From: Streptomyces sp. ACA25
Lineage (GTDB): Bacteria; Actinomycetota; Actinomycetes; Streptomycetales; Streptomycetaceae
Assembly: GCF_028200735.1 (NCBI RefSeq)
Contig: NZ_JAQKPV010000022.1
Location: forward strand, 1 to 32,413
Direction of reading: 5' to 3'
DNA length: 32,413 nt
Positions 1-8,072 of the stretch are shown one piece after another; the stretch's first letter is position 1, and every line of letters begins with the position of its first letter. Under the pieces are notes generated by a model that saw only the letters and a program-made list of their open reading frames with translations, was not told where the DNA came from and ran no database searches. Made by a program: the position numbers and the translations under genes.

Positions 1-399
1 GACGGACTCCAGCTCGGCCATGCTGTGCTCGACCAGTTCGGCCCGGGCGCCCGCGGCCTCGATCACGCCGGTCTCGCCGCGGTCGTTCGTCGCGACGACC
101 AGTTCCGAGGTCTCGCCCTCCGTCCAGGCTCCGGCCCAGCTGCTGCCCAGCTGGTCCCGCAGCATCGGCTCCAGCTGCCCGGCCCGGTACTCATTGGCCA
201 CTCGGGCCTCGGCCTGTTCCTGGCTCAGTCCGAGATCGCGCTGCAGAGCGTGCAGCATCCCGGCGGGCAACTCCTGTGCTGCCTGCTCCGGCGCGGGAAG
301 TGACGTGGGGGAAGGTCCGGCCGCTGCGGGAGCGGCGGTGAGGGTGAGAGCGGCGATCGCCACGGTTCCGGCGAATACCGCCCCGCGTCTGCGGTGCAT
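1..399 (-). CDS. Streptogrisin-like S1 family serine protease precursor (partial, N-terminal signal and propeptide only)
   Basis: Only the first 133 residues are in the window; the catalytic domain lies beyond the left edge. Residues 1-27 look like a secretion signal: MHRRR, a hydrophobic stretch, then an alanine-rich cleavage region ending PAAA. Residues about 37-130 resemble the propeptide of Streptomyces griseus protease precursors (streptogrisin C/D type), with LPAGMLHALQRDLGLS followed by the SSWAGAW and LVVATT segments. In that family the propeptide acts as a folding chaperone and inhibitor and is removed outside the cell. The ATG at 397-399 is preceded by GAGGAG at a 7-nt spacing, which supports this start. 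It is the last minus-strand gene after the LysR gene, separated by 90 bp. The protease assignment rests on the propeptide alone, since His, Asp and Ser cannot be seen. It is not a mycosin, which is a subtilase. Confidence 0.78.
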   Translation of the reverse strand, partial: MHRRRGAVFAGTVAIAALTLTAAPAAAGPSPTSLPAPEQAAQELPAGMLHALQRDLGLSQEQAEARVANEYRAGQLEPMLRDQLGSSWAGAWTEGETSELVVATNDRGETGVIEAAGARAELVEHSMAELESV

Positions 400-489
400 G
401 AGGGGTCTCCTCAATCTGTTGGGGGTTGCCGGGAACCGTAGCCACCCCCGTCAGCGCGGGGCAGCTGTCAAAGAGGTCATGCCGTCGCG

Positions 490-1473
490 TTATGACGGGC
501 CGTCCGGTGCCGCCGCGCCGAACTCCGGGTGCCGCGGGAGCCAGCCGGCATACCCGGAGCTGCGCGACACCGCGTCCCCGTAGGCGCCCCGGGCCTGGCC
601 GAGGGCCGCGGCGGCCACCGGCGCGGCAGCGGAGTCCGGGTGCCAGCCCAGCAGGTGCCGCCACCGGAGCGGGCTGCCGGCGAGGGGCCGGGTGACGAGC
701 CGGGGGGTGGGCGGGAACGTCGCCCGGCACAGCCCGACGGTCCGCCGCACCTGCACCAGGTGGACACAGGAAGACACGTCCGACTCGTAGAGGGACGCCG
801 GGGCGAAGCCGGCCCGTGCGCAGGCGCCGGCGAAGCATTCCGCGAAACACCCCTCGCCCGGCACCCCACCCCACCGCTCACCGGCCAGCTCGGCCAGCTC
901 GAGTTCCGTGCGCGCTTCGCGGCGGGCCAGCGGGTGGTCCTCGGCGAGCATCACGAACACCGGGTCCGTTCCGAGCGTCCGCCAGGTCAGCAGGCCGTCC
1001 GCGGGAGGCGGACTCTGCCCGCAGCTGCCGATGAGGGCGAAGTCGAGGCGGCCCTCCAGAGCCAGTCCGGCGATCTCGGAGACATGCCAGGAGGTGTGCA
1101 CGCTGACCGGGACGCCGGGGAAGGCACGGGTGAGCCGGTCGACCAGCCCACCGAGCAGGGGACCGTGCGTGCCGCCGATCCGGAAGCGCCGGATGCTTCG
1201 CGAGGCGTTGCGGAACCGCACTGCTTCCTCGCGCAGTCCTTGCAGCGCGGGCAGCACCACTCGGGCCCGCTCCAGGACCAGTTCACCGAGGGGGGTCAGC
1301 CGCGCCCCCGTACGGTCCCGTTCGAAGAGCGGCCCGCCAAGGGTGCGTTCCATGCGCTGGAGCTGGGTGCTCAGCGCGGGCTGGGCAAGCCCCAGCTGGT
1401 GAGCGGCCCGGGTCAGGCTCCCGGTCTCCGCGATCGCCCGGACGGTTCTGAGATGCCGCAGCTCCAGGTCCAT
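490..1473 (-). CDS. LysR family transcriptional regulator
   Basis: A 327-residue protein, the usual LysR length. The N-terminal winged HTH occupies residues 1-60, with the recognition region GSLTRAAHQLGLAQPALS and the LERTLGG/LFER-type wing that defines the family. Residues about 90-290 form the periplasmic-binding-protein-like effector domain; FRIGGTHGPLLGGLVDRL begins its first subdomain. The frame stays open upstream for another 300 codons, but that part is antisense to nothing recognisable and reads as shadow sequence of the photolyase gene, so the start is set at MDLELRHLRTVRAI, the canonical LysR beginning. No divergently transcribed gene adjoins it: the photolyase gene upstream is on the same strand, so the target is unclear. 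A repeated CAATAG motif upstream may be its own operator. The C-terminal 30 residues are longer than typical and unconserved in look. Confidence 0.9.
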   Translation of the reverse strand: MDLELRHLRTVRAIAETGSLTRAAHQLGLAQPALSTQLQRMERTLGGPLFERDRTGARLTPLGELVLERARVVLPALQGLREEAVRFRNASRSIRRFRIGGTHGPLLGGLVDRLTRAFPGVPVSVHTSWHVSEIAGLALEGRLDFALIGSCGQSPPPADGLLTWRTLGTDPVFVMLAEDHPLARREARTELELAELAGERWGGVPGEGCFAECFAGACARAGFAPASLYESDVSSCVHLVQVRRTVGLCRATFPPTPRLVTRPLAGSPLRWRHLLGWHPDSAAAPVAAAALGQARGAYGDAVSRSSGYAGWLPRHPEFGAAAPDGPS

Positions 1474-1502
1474 ACGGGGAACGTAGGGTTCACCCCCGCG
1501 TC

Positions 1503-1528
1503 CGGCAATAGGTATGGACCAATAGTCC
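1503..1528. promoter_or_regulatory. Candidate LysR operator upstream of the LysR gene
   Basis: Two CAATAG hexamers (1506-1511 and 1520-1525) lie 14 bp apart around GGTATGGACC, an imperfect dyad, 30-50 bp upstream of the LysR start. LysR regulators often bind AT-richer imperfect dyads just upstream of their own gene. This is a position and pattern argument only. Confidence 0.3.
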
Positions 1529-1573
1529 GGGTGTGGTCGCGAGGGAGGGGCGAGAAGCATCGCCGCCCGGTGC

Positions 1574-1593
1574 CCGGCAGCCGGCCTGCCCGG
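1574..1593 (-). terminator. Weak hairpin after photolyase gene
   Basis: CCGGCAG and CTGCCCGG can pair as a 7-bp stem with one bulged base, 8-27 bp beyond the photolyase stop. There is no T tract, which is normal in high-GC actinomycetes, but the stem is short, so support is modest. Confidence 0.25.
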
Positions 1594-1600
1594 TGTCCGG

Positions 1601-2983
1601 TCAGCCGAGGCCGCGGGCCCGTTCGAAGCGGGCCCGGCCGGCGCCCAGGTCCACCAGCGGATCGGGGTAACCGAGCGCGGCGCGCTCCGGGCCGGGAAGC
1701 AGCCACGGCCGGTGCACCCGGGGCCCGGGCACTGCCGCCAGCTCCGGGATCCAGCGCCGCACGTAGTCGCCGTGCGGATCGAAACGCGTGGCCTGGGTGA
1801 GCGGGTTGAGGACCCGGTTCGGCCGGGTGTCCGTGCCGGTGCCGGCCACCCACTGCCAGTTGAGCTGGTTGTTCGCCACATCCCCGTCCACCAGGTGATC
1901 GAGGAAGTGCCGGGCACCGGTCCGCCAGTCCAGGTACAGCGTCTTGGTGAGGAAGCTCGCCACCAGCAGCCGGCCGCGGTTGTGCATCCAGCCCTCGTAC
2001 CGCAGCTGCCGCATGGCCGCGTCCACCACCGGATACCCGGTGCGGCCCTCCCGCCAGGCATTCTCCGCCGCCTCGTCGGTGCGCCAGCGGTCGTCCCGGG
2101 GCCGGTAGTCCCGGAACGAGGCGTCCGGCCGGGCGGCGAGGACCTGGTGGTGGAAGTCCCGCCAGGCCAGCTGGCGGACGAAGGCCCGCGCTCCCTCCCC
2201 GTCCCGCTCCCGGGCGCGGCGGACCAGCTCCGCCGGGGACAGGCAGCCGAAGTGCAGATAGGGGGAGAGCCGCGAGGTGCCGTCACCCGCCAGGTCGTCA
2301 TGGAGCTCGTGGTAGGCGTCGATGCTGCTCCGCAGCCAGGCGGTGCACCGTGCCCGGCCGGCATGTTCGCCACCGTTCAGGCCCCCCGGGGAGACCCCCG
2401 CAGACCGGCTCCGTTCCGGAAGGGCGGCCCCGGTGATCGCGTCGGGCACCGGGACCGATCGGGGTGCTCCGGTCACCTCGCGTGGCCCCGCCGCTTCCCA
2501 CCTGCGGAAGTACGGCGTGAAAACTGCGAAGTGGTCGCGTCCGGCCGGGGTGACGTCTCCGGGCGGGAGCACGGTGATCACCGCCTCGTGCACCCGCAGC
2601 GCACACCGGAGCGGTGCCAGAGCCGTCCGCAGTCGCTCCTCACGGCGCACGGCGTACCGGCTCACCCCGGCCGCCACATGGACGACGCGGGCTCCGGCCT
2701 CGGACACCACCCGGGCGGTCTCCTCCGCCACCTCGCCCTCCCGGACCACCAGCCGTCCGCCACGCGCCCGCAGGCCCGCGTCCAGGTCGGCCAGACAGCC
2801 GGCGAGAAAGGCCCGGCGGACAGGGGCGTCGAAGCCTGCCGCCCGCACTTGGCTGTCAAGGACGAACAGCGGGACGACGTGCCCTGCCCCGGCCAGCGCG
2901 GCCCGCAGCACCGGCTGGTCATGCAGCCGCAGGTCGGAGGTGAACAGGGCCACCGAGACGCCCTCCCGGTACCGCTCAGGCAT
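1601..2983 (-). CDS. phr: Deoxyribodipyrimidine photolyase (class I CPD photolyase)
   Basis: A 460-residue protein with the two-domain photolyase/cryptochrome architecture. The N-terminal alpha/beta domain (about 1-165) binds the antenna chromophore; it opens with SVALFTSDLRLHDQPVLRAA. The C-terminal FAD domain (about 200-460) carries the conserved signatures LAWRDFHHQ, WREGRTGYPVVDAAMRQL, GWMHNRGR, the LNWQWVAGTGTD segment, and the NPLTQATRFDPHGDYVRRWIPEL segment that lines the FAD and Trp electron-transfer region. The enzyme uses blue light to split cyclobutane pyrimidine dimers; in actinomycetes the antenna is usually 8-hydroxy-5-deazaflavin. GGAGG six nucleotides before the ATG fixes the start. 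It stands alone, between the LysR gene and a terminator that closes the upstream reductase gene. A cryptochrome-like relative without repair activity is the only real alternative. Confidence 0.95.
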   Translation of the reverse strand: MPERYREGVSVALFTSDLRLHDQPVLRAALAGAGHVVPLFVLDSQVRAAGFDAPVRRAFLAGCLADLDAGLRARGGRLVVREGEVAEETARVVSEAGARVVHVAAGVSRYAVRREERLRTALAPLRCALRVHEAVITVLPPGDVTPAGRDHFAVFTPYFRRWEAAGPREVTGAPRSVPVPDAITGAALPERSRSAGVSPGGLNGGEHAGRARCTAWLRSSIDAYHELHDDLAGDGTSRLSPYLHFGCLSPAELVRRARERDGEGARAFVRQLAWRDFHHQVLAARPDASFRDYRPRDDRWRTDEAAENAWREGRTGYPVVDAAMRQLRYEGWMHNRGRLLVASFLTKTLYLDWRTGARHFLDHLVDGDVANNQLNWQWVAGTGTDTRPNRVLNPLTQATRFDPHGDYVRRWIPELAAVPGPRVHRPWLLPGPERAALGYPDPLVDLGAGRARFERARGLG

Positions 2984-3332
2984 CCGGGGCCTCCGTTGCG
3001 GCCGGCTGCACGGAGACCGGCTCGGGCGAGCCGCCGGCGGGCTCGACGGCGATGCCCGTGCCCGGGGAGTCCGGGGCGGGGCGGCTCGGTCGGGCAGGGC
3101 GCATCGGGTCCTCCGGGGGCAGTGCGGGCACGGGACCGCACCGTCGGGCGGGAGGCCGTGCGCGGAACGGGTCCTGCCCCTTCATTGGTAGCCGAAGCAC
3201 CGGGGGATTGCCCGGGACGCGGAAAGGTGACACGCGGAGTTGTGCGGAGGGGGACCCGGATGCACGTACGGACGCAACGCGCGGACGGCCGCCCCAGCTC
3301 CTGGGGCGGCCGTCCGCGCGGTGCCGGGGCGG
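2984..3332. other. 349-bp intergenic stretch between reductase and photolyase genes
   Basis: It contains the strong reductase terminator at its right end (3278-3320) and the photolyase ribosome binding site at its left end. A proline/alanine-rich open frame of 85 codons (2976-3233, minus) overlaps the photolyase start by 8 nt, but it starts at GTG with no ribosome binding site and has a low-complexity composition, so it is not called as a gene. No RNA gene or repeat was seen otherwise. Confidence 0.5.
3278..3320 (-). terminator. Strong hairpin terminator after the aldo/keto reductase gene
   Basis: A perfect 20-bp stem (3278-3297 with 3301-3320) closes a three-base CTC loop, starting 13 bp beyond the reductase stop codon. 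The stem is almost all G and C. There is no U tract, as is common in Streptomyces. It should isolate the reductase gene from the photolyase gene. Confidence 0.8.
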
Positions 3333-4166
3333 TCAGCGGACGGCGAGCTCGTCCGGGTCCGCGCCGAGCCGGGTGCCGGTGTCGAGACCGGCGATCACCT
3401 GGAGGTCCTCGGCGTCGAGCTCGAAGTCGAACACCTCGATGTTCTCCCGGATCCGGGACGGCGTCACCGACTTCGGGATGACCACGTTGCCGGTCTGCAG
3501 GTGCCAGCGGAGCACCACCTGGGCGGGGGTCCGGCCGTGCTTCTCGGCGAGCTTGCCCAGCCGGGGGTCCTCCAGCAGACCCTTGCCCTGGCCGATCGGC
3601 GACCAGGCCTCGGTGACGATGCCGTGCGCGGCGTGGAAGGCGCGGGCTTCGTCCTGCGGGAAGTTCGGATGCAGCTCGATCTGGTTGACCGCCGGGGTCA
3701 CACTGGTCTCGTCGAAGAGCCGCTGCAGGTGGGCCGGCTTGAAGTTGGAGGTGCCGATCGCCTTGACCCGGCCTTCGGTGTACAGCTTCTCCAGGGCCTT
3801 CCACGTCTCGACATACGTGTCGTACATCGGGGTGGGCCAGTGGATCAGGTAGAGGTCCACGTAGTCCAGGCCGAGCTTGTCGAGCGAGGTGTCGAAGGCC
3901 CGGAGAGCGGAGTCGTAGCCCTGATCGCCGTTCCAGAGTTTCGTTGTCAGGAACAGTTCTTCACGGGGGATTCCCGAATCGTTGACCGCCTTCCCGGTCC
4001 CCTTCTCGTTGCGGTAGACCGCGGCGGTGTCGATGCTGCGGTACCCCGCCTCCAGGGCCCGGCCGACAGCGGCGGCGGCCTCGTCGTCGGGGATCTGCCA
4101 CACGCCGAAGCCCAGCCGGGGCATCTCGACGCCGTTGTTGAGGGTCACGTTGGGGACACTGCTCAC
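3333..4166 (-). CDS. Aldo/keto reductase (2,5-diketo-D-gluconate reductase-like)
   Basis: A 277-residue NADPH-dependent (alpha/beta)8-barrel reductase of the AKR superfamily. The catalytic tetrad is visible: D46 and Y51 in YRSIDTAAVYRNE, K76 in LTTKLW, and H109 in YLIHWPTP. The cofactor-binding end has IPKSVTPSRIRENIEVFDFEL, with the usual K-S and R that hold the 2'-phosphate of NADPH. Length and motifs match the bacterial AKR5 group of 2,5-diketogluconate and general aldehyde reductases; the true substrate cannot be read from the sequence. The start is GTG (4164-4166) with AAGGA about 11 nt upstream. It is divergent from the carrier gene with a 91-bp gap, which must contain both promoters, and is closed by a 20-bp hairpin. 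Confidence 0.94.
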   Translation of the reverse strand: MSSVPNVTLNNGVEMPRLGFGVWQIPDDEAAAAVGRALEAGYRSIDTAAVYRNEKGTGKAVNDSGIPREELFLTTKLWNGDQGYDSALRAFDTSLDKLGLDYVDLYLIHWPTPMYDTYVETWKALEKLYTEGRVKAIGTSNFKPAHLQRLFDETSVTPAVNQIELHPNFPQDEARAFHAAHGIVTEAWSPIGQGKGLLEDPRLGKLAEKHGRTPAQVVLRWHLQTGNVVIPKSVTPSRIRENIEVFDFELDAEDLQVIAGLDTGTRLGADPDELAVR

Positions 4167-4257
4167 GTGAGGATCGGTCCTTACCTGCTCGGGATTCGTT
4201 GCCTCCCATCGTGAACGGTCCAGCCCGCCGACGCATTCCCGGAGGGCAGGGGAGACA

Positions 4258-5265
4258 ATGACCGGCGTGCGAAAACTCGTCCAAGCGATCGACCCCTACC
4301 TTCTGCTGCTGCTGGGGACGGTCGGCCTGGCCGCCCTGCTGCCGGCCACCGGGGCCGCTGCCACCGCCGTGGACGGCACGGCCACCGGTGCCATCGCGCT
4401 GCTCTTCTTCCTCTACGGGGCCCGGCTCTCCACGGGAGAGGCGCTCGCCGGTATCCGGCACTGGCGGCTGCACCTCACCATCCTGACCAGTACCTTCGTC
4501 GTCTTCCCGCTGCTCGGCCTGGCCGCCTGGGCGCTCGTTCCCTGGTTGCTCACCGAGGAGCTCCACACCGGGCTGCTCTTCCTCTGCCTGGTGCCCTCCA
4601 CCGTGCAGTCCTCGATCGCCTTCACCTCACTGGCCCGTGGGAACGTGGCCGGCGCGATCGCGGCGGGCTCCTTCTCCAGCCTCCTCGGCATCCTGCTCAC
4701 CCCGCTCCTCGCCGCGCTGCTCATCGGCACCAGCGGGGGATTCACCGCCGACTCCCTGGTACGCATCGCCGCCCAGCTGCTGCTGCCGTTTCTCGCCGGC
4801 CAGCTGTCGCGCCGCTGGATCCGGGGCTTCCTCACCCGGCACCGGCCGGTGCTCGGCATGGTGGACCGGGCGGCCATTCTGGTCGTCGTCTACGCGGCCT
4901 TCAGCCAGGGCGTGAACGAGGGTATCTGGAGTGAGGTCAGCTGGCGGCGCCTGCTGGCCCTCGGCGCGGTGCTGGCGGTGCTGCTGGCCGTGCTGCTCGG
5001 GCTCACCGCCTGGGGGGCGAAAAGGCTCGGCTTCGTCCGGGAGGACCGGATCACGATCATTCTGGCCGGCTCGCAGAAGTCCCTGGCCGCCGGTCTTCCC
5101 ATGGCAGGCGTGATCTTCGGCGCCCAGGCCGCGATGGCTGTGCTGCCGCTGATGCTCTTCCACCAGATGCAGCTGATCGTCTGTGCCGTTCTGGCCCGCC
5201 GCTGGGCCAAGGACCCAGAGGGACCGGATCAGCTGCCGCCCGTGGACGGCAGCGACAGCCGCTGA
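4258..5265 (+). CDS. Bile acid:sodium symporter family (SBF-like) membrane carrier
   Basis: A 335-residue integral membrane protein made almost entirely of hydrophobic helices, about ten. LALSxGxx-type segments such as LLFFLYGARLSTGEAL, the crossover-like VPSTVQSSIAFTSLARGN and ILAGSQKSLAAGLPMAGVIF match the SBF-like (PF13593) branch of the bile acid/Na+ symporter superfamily. The two serine/asparagine-rich breaks are where the family binds Na+ and substrate. Bacterial members carry various organic anions; the substrate here is unknown. The ATG at 4258 follows GGAG closely, with GGAGG also present 12 nt upstream. Its last 37 bp overlap the convergent fdhD gene, so the two transcripts are antisense at their ends. 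It is the only plus-strand gene of the left region. Confidence 0.88.
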   Translation: MTGVRKLVQAIDPYLLLLLGTVGLAALLPATGAAATAVDGTATGAIALLFFLYGARLSTGEALAGIRHWRLHLTILTSTFVVFPLLGLAAWALVPWLLTEELHTGLLFLCLVPSTVQSSIAFTSLARGNVAGAIAAGSFSSLLGILLTPLLAALLIGTSGGFTADSLVRIAAQLLLPFLAGQLSRRWIRGFLTRHRPVLGMVDRAAILVVVYAAFSQGVNEGIWSEVSWRRLLALGAVLAVLLAVLLGLTAWGAKRLGFVREDRITIILAGSQKSLAAGLPMAGVIFGAQAAMAVLPLMLFHQMQLIVCAVLARRWAKDPEGPDQLPPVDGSDSR

Positions 5266-6074
5266 GCCCCGGCGTACACGTTCATCGACGTGCCGCGCAG
5301 GAAGCCCACCAGGGTCAGCCCTGCCTCCTCCGCCAGGCCCACGGCCAGGGACGACGGGGCGGACACCGCCGCCAGCACGGAGATGCCGGCCATCACGGCC
5401 TTCTGCACCAGCTCGAACGAGGCTCTGCCGGATACCACCAGCACCGTGTCGTTCAGCGGCAGCAGGCCGTCCCGCAGTGCCCGCCCGACGACCTTGTCCA
5501 CCGCGTTGTGGCGGCCCACGTCCTCCCGGACGTCGAGGAGTCGACCGTCCGCGGCGAACAGCCCGGCCGCGTGCAGCCCGCCGGTGCGGTCGAAGATCCG
5601 CTGCGCCGCACGCAGCCGGTCCGGCAAGGCGCCCAGCACCTCGGTGGAGAGCCGCGGCCCGGGCGCGGCGGGCCAGCGCGCCGTGGTGCGCACGGCGTCC
5701 AGGCTCGCTTTTCCGCACAGGCCGCAGGAGGAGGTGGTGTACACGTGCCTCCGCAGAGCGGCTTCCGGGTCCGGGACTCCTTCGGCGAGCCGCACATCGA
5801 CGATGTTGTAGCTGTTGGCCGCCCCCGGGGTGCCGTCCGCTCCCGCGCAGTAGGCGATGCGGGACACCTCGTCGGACCGGCCCAGCACGCCCTCGCTGAC
5901 CAGGAAGCCCGAGGCCAGGGCGAAGTCGTCCCCGGGGGTCCGCATGGTGATGGCCAGGGACGTGCCGTTCACCCGGATCTCCATCGGCTCCTCACCCACC
6001 AGGGTGTCCGCTCGCTCGCTGACGACGCCGTCCCGGATTCTGACCACGCGGCGCCGCTCGGTGACCCGTCCCAT
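5229..6074 (-). CDS. fdhD: FdhD, sulfur carrier protein for formate dehydrogenase maturation
   Basis: A 281-residue FdhD/NarQ family protein. The family transfers sulfur from a cysteine desulfurase to the molybdenum/bis-MGD cofactor of formate dehydrogenase before insertion. Family marks: EEPMEIRVNG near the N-terminus, TPGDDFALASGFLVSEG, the redox CGLCG loop with C117 and C120 as sulfur-handling cysteines, RTGGLHAAGLF, and DVREDVGRHNAVDKVVG. Only one CXXC loop is present, which is the normal form. The 3' end overlaps the convergent carrier gene by 37 bp. No formate dehydrogenase subunit gene is in the window, so it probably serves an enzyme encoded elsewhere. It lies 39 bp after the small GNAT gene on the same strand and may be co-transcribed with it. 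Confidence 0.96.
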   Translation of the reverse strand: MGRVTERRRVVRIRDGVVSERADTLVGEEPMEIRVNGTSLAITMRTPGDDFALASGFLVSEGVLGRSDEVSRIAYCAGADGTPGAANSYNIVDVRLAEGVPDPEAALRRHVYTTSSCGLCGKASLDAVRTTARWPAAPGPRLSTEVLGALPDRLRAAQRIFDRTGGLHAAGLFAADGRLLDVREDVGRHNAVDKVVGRALRDGLLPLNDTVLVVSGRASFELVQKAVMAGISVLAAVSAPSSLAVGLAEEAGLTLVGFLRGTSMNVYAGAQRLSLPSTGGS

Positions 6075-6113
6075 CTCTCGAGCCTATCCCGCGCCGGTAT
6101 TCCCCCTGCGGTC

Positions 6114-6425
6114 TCAGCCGCCCGGCAGTCCGAATTCCTCCCGCCGGTCACCGGGCACAAGATCCAGGTACTCCGGGTTCTCGCCGAGCCATCGCTGCAC
6201 GTACGGGCAGGACGGCAGGACCGCCATCCGCTCCTCGCGGGCCCGCTCCAGCGCCCGGCGGACCAGCTCCCCGGCGACCCCCTGACCGCGGAAGCGCTCG
6301 TTGACCTCGGTGTGGGTGAGCTCGATGTGGTCGGTACCGCGGCGGTACTCGGCGTAGCCGCCCAGTTCCTCGCCGAGGTAGATCTCGTAGCGGGACTGCT
6401 CAGTGTTCACGAAGCGCGGTTCCAT
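6114..6425 (-). CDS. Small GNAT-fold N-acetyltransferase (PF14542-like)
   Basis: A 103-residue protein of the compact GCN5-related family (YjdJ type). The acetyl-CoA pyrophosphate loop is seen as RFRGQGVAGELV (residues 44-55), after the strand HIELTHTEV. The C-terminal motif with SCPYVQRWL is diagnostic of this subfamily. Substrate and physiological role are unknown for most members. The start is set at MEPRFVN rather than further upstream because the longer frame reads into low-complexity arginine-rich sequence. It lies between the methyltransferase gene (128 bp) and fdhD (39 bp), all on the minus strand. Confidence 0.88.
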   Translation of the reverse strand: MEPRFVNTEQSRYEIYLGEELGGYAEYRRGTDHIELTHTEVNERFRGQGVAGELVRRALERAREERMAVLPSCPYVQRWLGENPEYLDLVPGDRREEFGLPGG

Positions 6426-6553
6426 ACAGCGAGTGTCGGCACGTGCCGCCGGGCATCGCAAGCGGTGTCGCCCGGCCGGCGGTGCGGGCGGCCCTGCCGG
6501 TGGTGAGGACCGCCCCCTCCCGCTTCGCACGGCCGGGAGCGGTACCGGCGCGT

Positions 6554-7366
6554 CTACGGCTTGCGCCCGACGCCCCCGTGGGCGGCGCCGGAGGCCGGAG
6601 CGAAAGGGCTGGGTTCGGGCCGCCACCGGCCGATCGGTACCACGCCGGGCTCCACCAGCTCCAGGCCGTCGAAGAAAGCGATGATCTCCTGGGGGGTCCG
6701 CAGGTGGTACGGGAGCGCGCCGCTGTTGTTGTACTGCTCCTGAGCCTTGACGGCCTCGTCGGTGCTCACGGTGCCGTCGTTGAGAGAGAGGTAGCTGCCG
6801 GAGGACAGCGCTCCGGTCACTCCGGAAATGATGGCCCGGACCTCGTCGGACTCCGCGACGTGGCCGAGCACACCGCTGAAGATGAGGCCCACCGGCCGGG
6901 ACAGGTCAAGGGTCTTCTCCGCGGCCTCCAGGATCCGGCCGGGATCGTGCAGATCGCCGTCCACGAAGTCGACGGCCCCTTCCGCGGTGCCGGTGAGCAG
7001 TGCGTGGGCGTGGGCCAGCACCAGCGGGTCGTTGTCCACGTAGACGATCCGGGACTCCGGGGCGGCCCGCTGCGCGATCTCGTGCGTGTTGTCCACCGTG
7101 GGTAAGCCCGCGCCGATGTCCAGGAACTGCCGGACCCCCGCCTCCACGGCCAGGTAGCGGACGGTGCGGGCGAGGAAGTGCCGGGAGGTGCGCGCGAGAT
7201 CCGCCACTTCCGGGAATATCTCCCGGAACTGCTCACCGGCGACCCGGTCGACCTCGTAGTTGTCCTTTCCTCCCAGCCAGTAGTTCCATATCCGGGCCGA
7301 ATGCGGCACCGTGGTGTCGATTTTCGCGGACTGTTCCTGAGCGGGCTCGTGCGGGGCGTTCGTCAC
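6554..7366 (-). CDS. SAM-dependent methyltransferase, PF04672 (DUF574) family
   Basis: A 270-residue protein of an actinomycete-restricted S-adenosylmethionine methyltransferase family. The diagnostic N-terminus reads PHSARIWNYWLGGKDNYEVD. The SAM-binding motif is QFLDIGAGLPT (80-90), followed by IVYVDNDPLVLAHA, where the acidic residue holds the ribose. FVDGDLHDP and GLIFSGVLGHV form motifs II and III. Streptomyces genomes carry many paralogues with no assigned substrates. The GTG start has AGGAG at a 7-nt spacing. Codon 88 is a TTA leucine (7103-7105), so translation may depend on the bldA tRNA. The gene follows the T7SS immunity gene on the same strand after 207 bp; no functional link is evident. 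Confidence 0.93.
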   Translation of the reverse strand: MTNAPHEPAQEQSAKIDTTVPHSARIWNYWLGGKDNYEVDRVAGEQFREIFPEVADLARTSRHFLARTVRYLAVEAGVRQFLDIGAGLPTVDNTHEIAQRAAPESRIVYVDNDPLVLAHAHALLTGTAEGAVDFVDGDLHDPGRILEAAEKTLDLSRPVGLIFSGVLGHVAESDEVRAIISGVTGALSSGSYLSLNDGTVSTDEAVKAQEQYNNSGALPYHLRTPQEIIAFFDGLELVEPGVVPIGRWRPEPSPFAPASGAAHGGVGRKP

Positions 7367-7573
7367 AGCGCTCTCCTGGTGGGGGAGGGGACCTTGCAGG
7401 GGACCAGGGTGCCCGGAGCAGCCCTCGGTCGCAGGGACAAACGGAAGTCGGTGGCAGGTAGTTGACGCCTCAACATCCGGTTGCTCAGCCTACTGCGGGC
7501 CTCGGCATCCACCAAGAGTGCCCCGGCCCCCTCCTGGAGGAACGAAGCAGCCTCCGGTTTCCCTGCGGCTCAC

Positions 7574-8038
7574 TCACTCGTCCGTGCGGAGGCGCGTGAC
7601 GCCCAGGGTCACTTCGGCATTGCCGATCATGCGTGTGATCTCGATCGGGAGATTCTGAAACTCTTCCATGACGACGTCGTAGGGATCGACCCGGTGTGTG
7701 CTCCCGTCCTGTCCGCGGGCTTGCAGCACATAGCGGTACCCGCGAGCCGTCGTGCTGTCCTGGACAACATTCCACTCCGCACCCCTGCGACGGATCAAGA
7801 TATCCGCGAGACAGGAGGCCAGGTCGGAGTGGAGCGTGTACCAGTCGGACTGCTCGAATTCGTTCAGAGGGAGGCTCGAAACGTAATTCTGGAGTGCGGC
7901 CAGCAGGGACAGCGGATCGGCGGCGTAGGCTTCCTGCGGAACTCCCAGCATGTCGGCGATGCCGGCTGCGTTCTGTTGGCTCTTCTCGCTCCATTCGTTG
8001 AGAGCAGCTCGCCCTGCGCCGGGGTCCTGTCCCTGCAT
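7574..8038 (-). CDS. Candidate immunity protein for the adjacent T7SS toxin
   Basis: A 154-residue soluble protein with no signal peptide or membrane segment and no family I recognise. It begins 34 nt after the toxin stop, on the same strand, as the last gene of the WXG100-toxin operon. That is the standard place for the cognate immunity gene of a polymorphic toxin. The start MQGQDPGAG is chosen because GAGGA precedes it by 9 nt; the frame could extend upstream, but only by overlapping the toxin gene. The sequence is acidic and mixed alpha/beta in look (AALNEWSEKSQQNAAGIADM; ASCLADILIRRRGAEWN). Its base composition is less GC-rich than its neighbours, as is the toxin tip, consistent with exchange as a module. 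The immunity role is inferred from position. Confidence 0.7.
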   Translation of the reverse strand: MQGQDPGAGRAALNEWSEKSQQNAAGIADMLGVPQEAYAADPLSLLAALQNYVSSLPLNEFEQSDWYTLHSDLASCLADILIRRRGAEWNVVQDSTTARGYRYVLQARGQDGSTHRVDPYDVVMEEFQNLPIEITRMIGNAEVTLGVTRLRTDE

Positions 8039-8072
8039 TTCTGTTTCCTCACCCTTGGCTGTGCCGACCGAC

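Noticed and set aside
1..399. Left-edge protease as the missing mycosin of the T7SS
   Set aside because: The visible part is a streptogrisin-type propeptide of an S1 protease, not a subtilase, and it is 7 kb from the T7SS genes on the other side of housekeeping genes.
2976..3233. 85-codon minus-strand frame overlapping the photolyase start by 8 nt
   Set aside because: Starts at GTG without a ribosome binding site and encodes a low-complexity Pro/Ala/Arg sequence; the overlap is not enough on its own.
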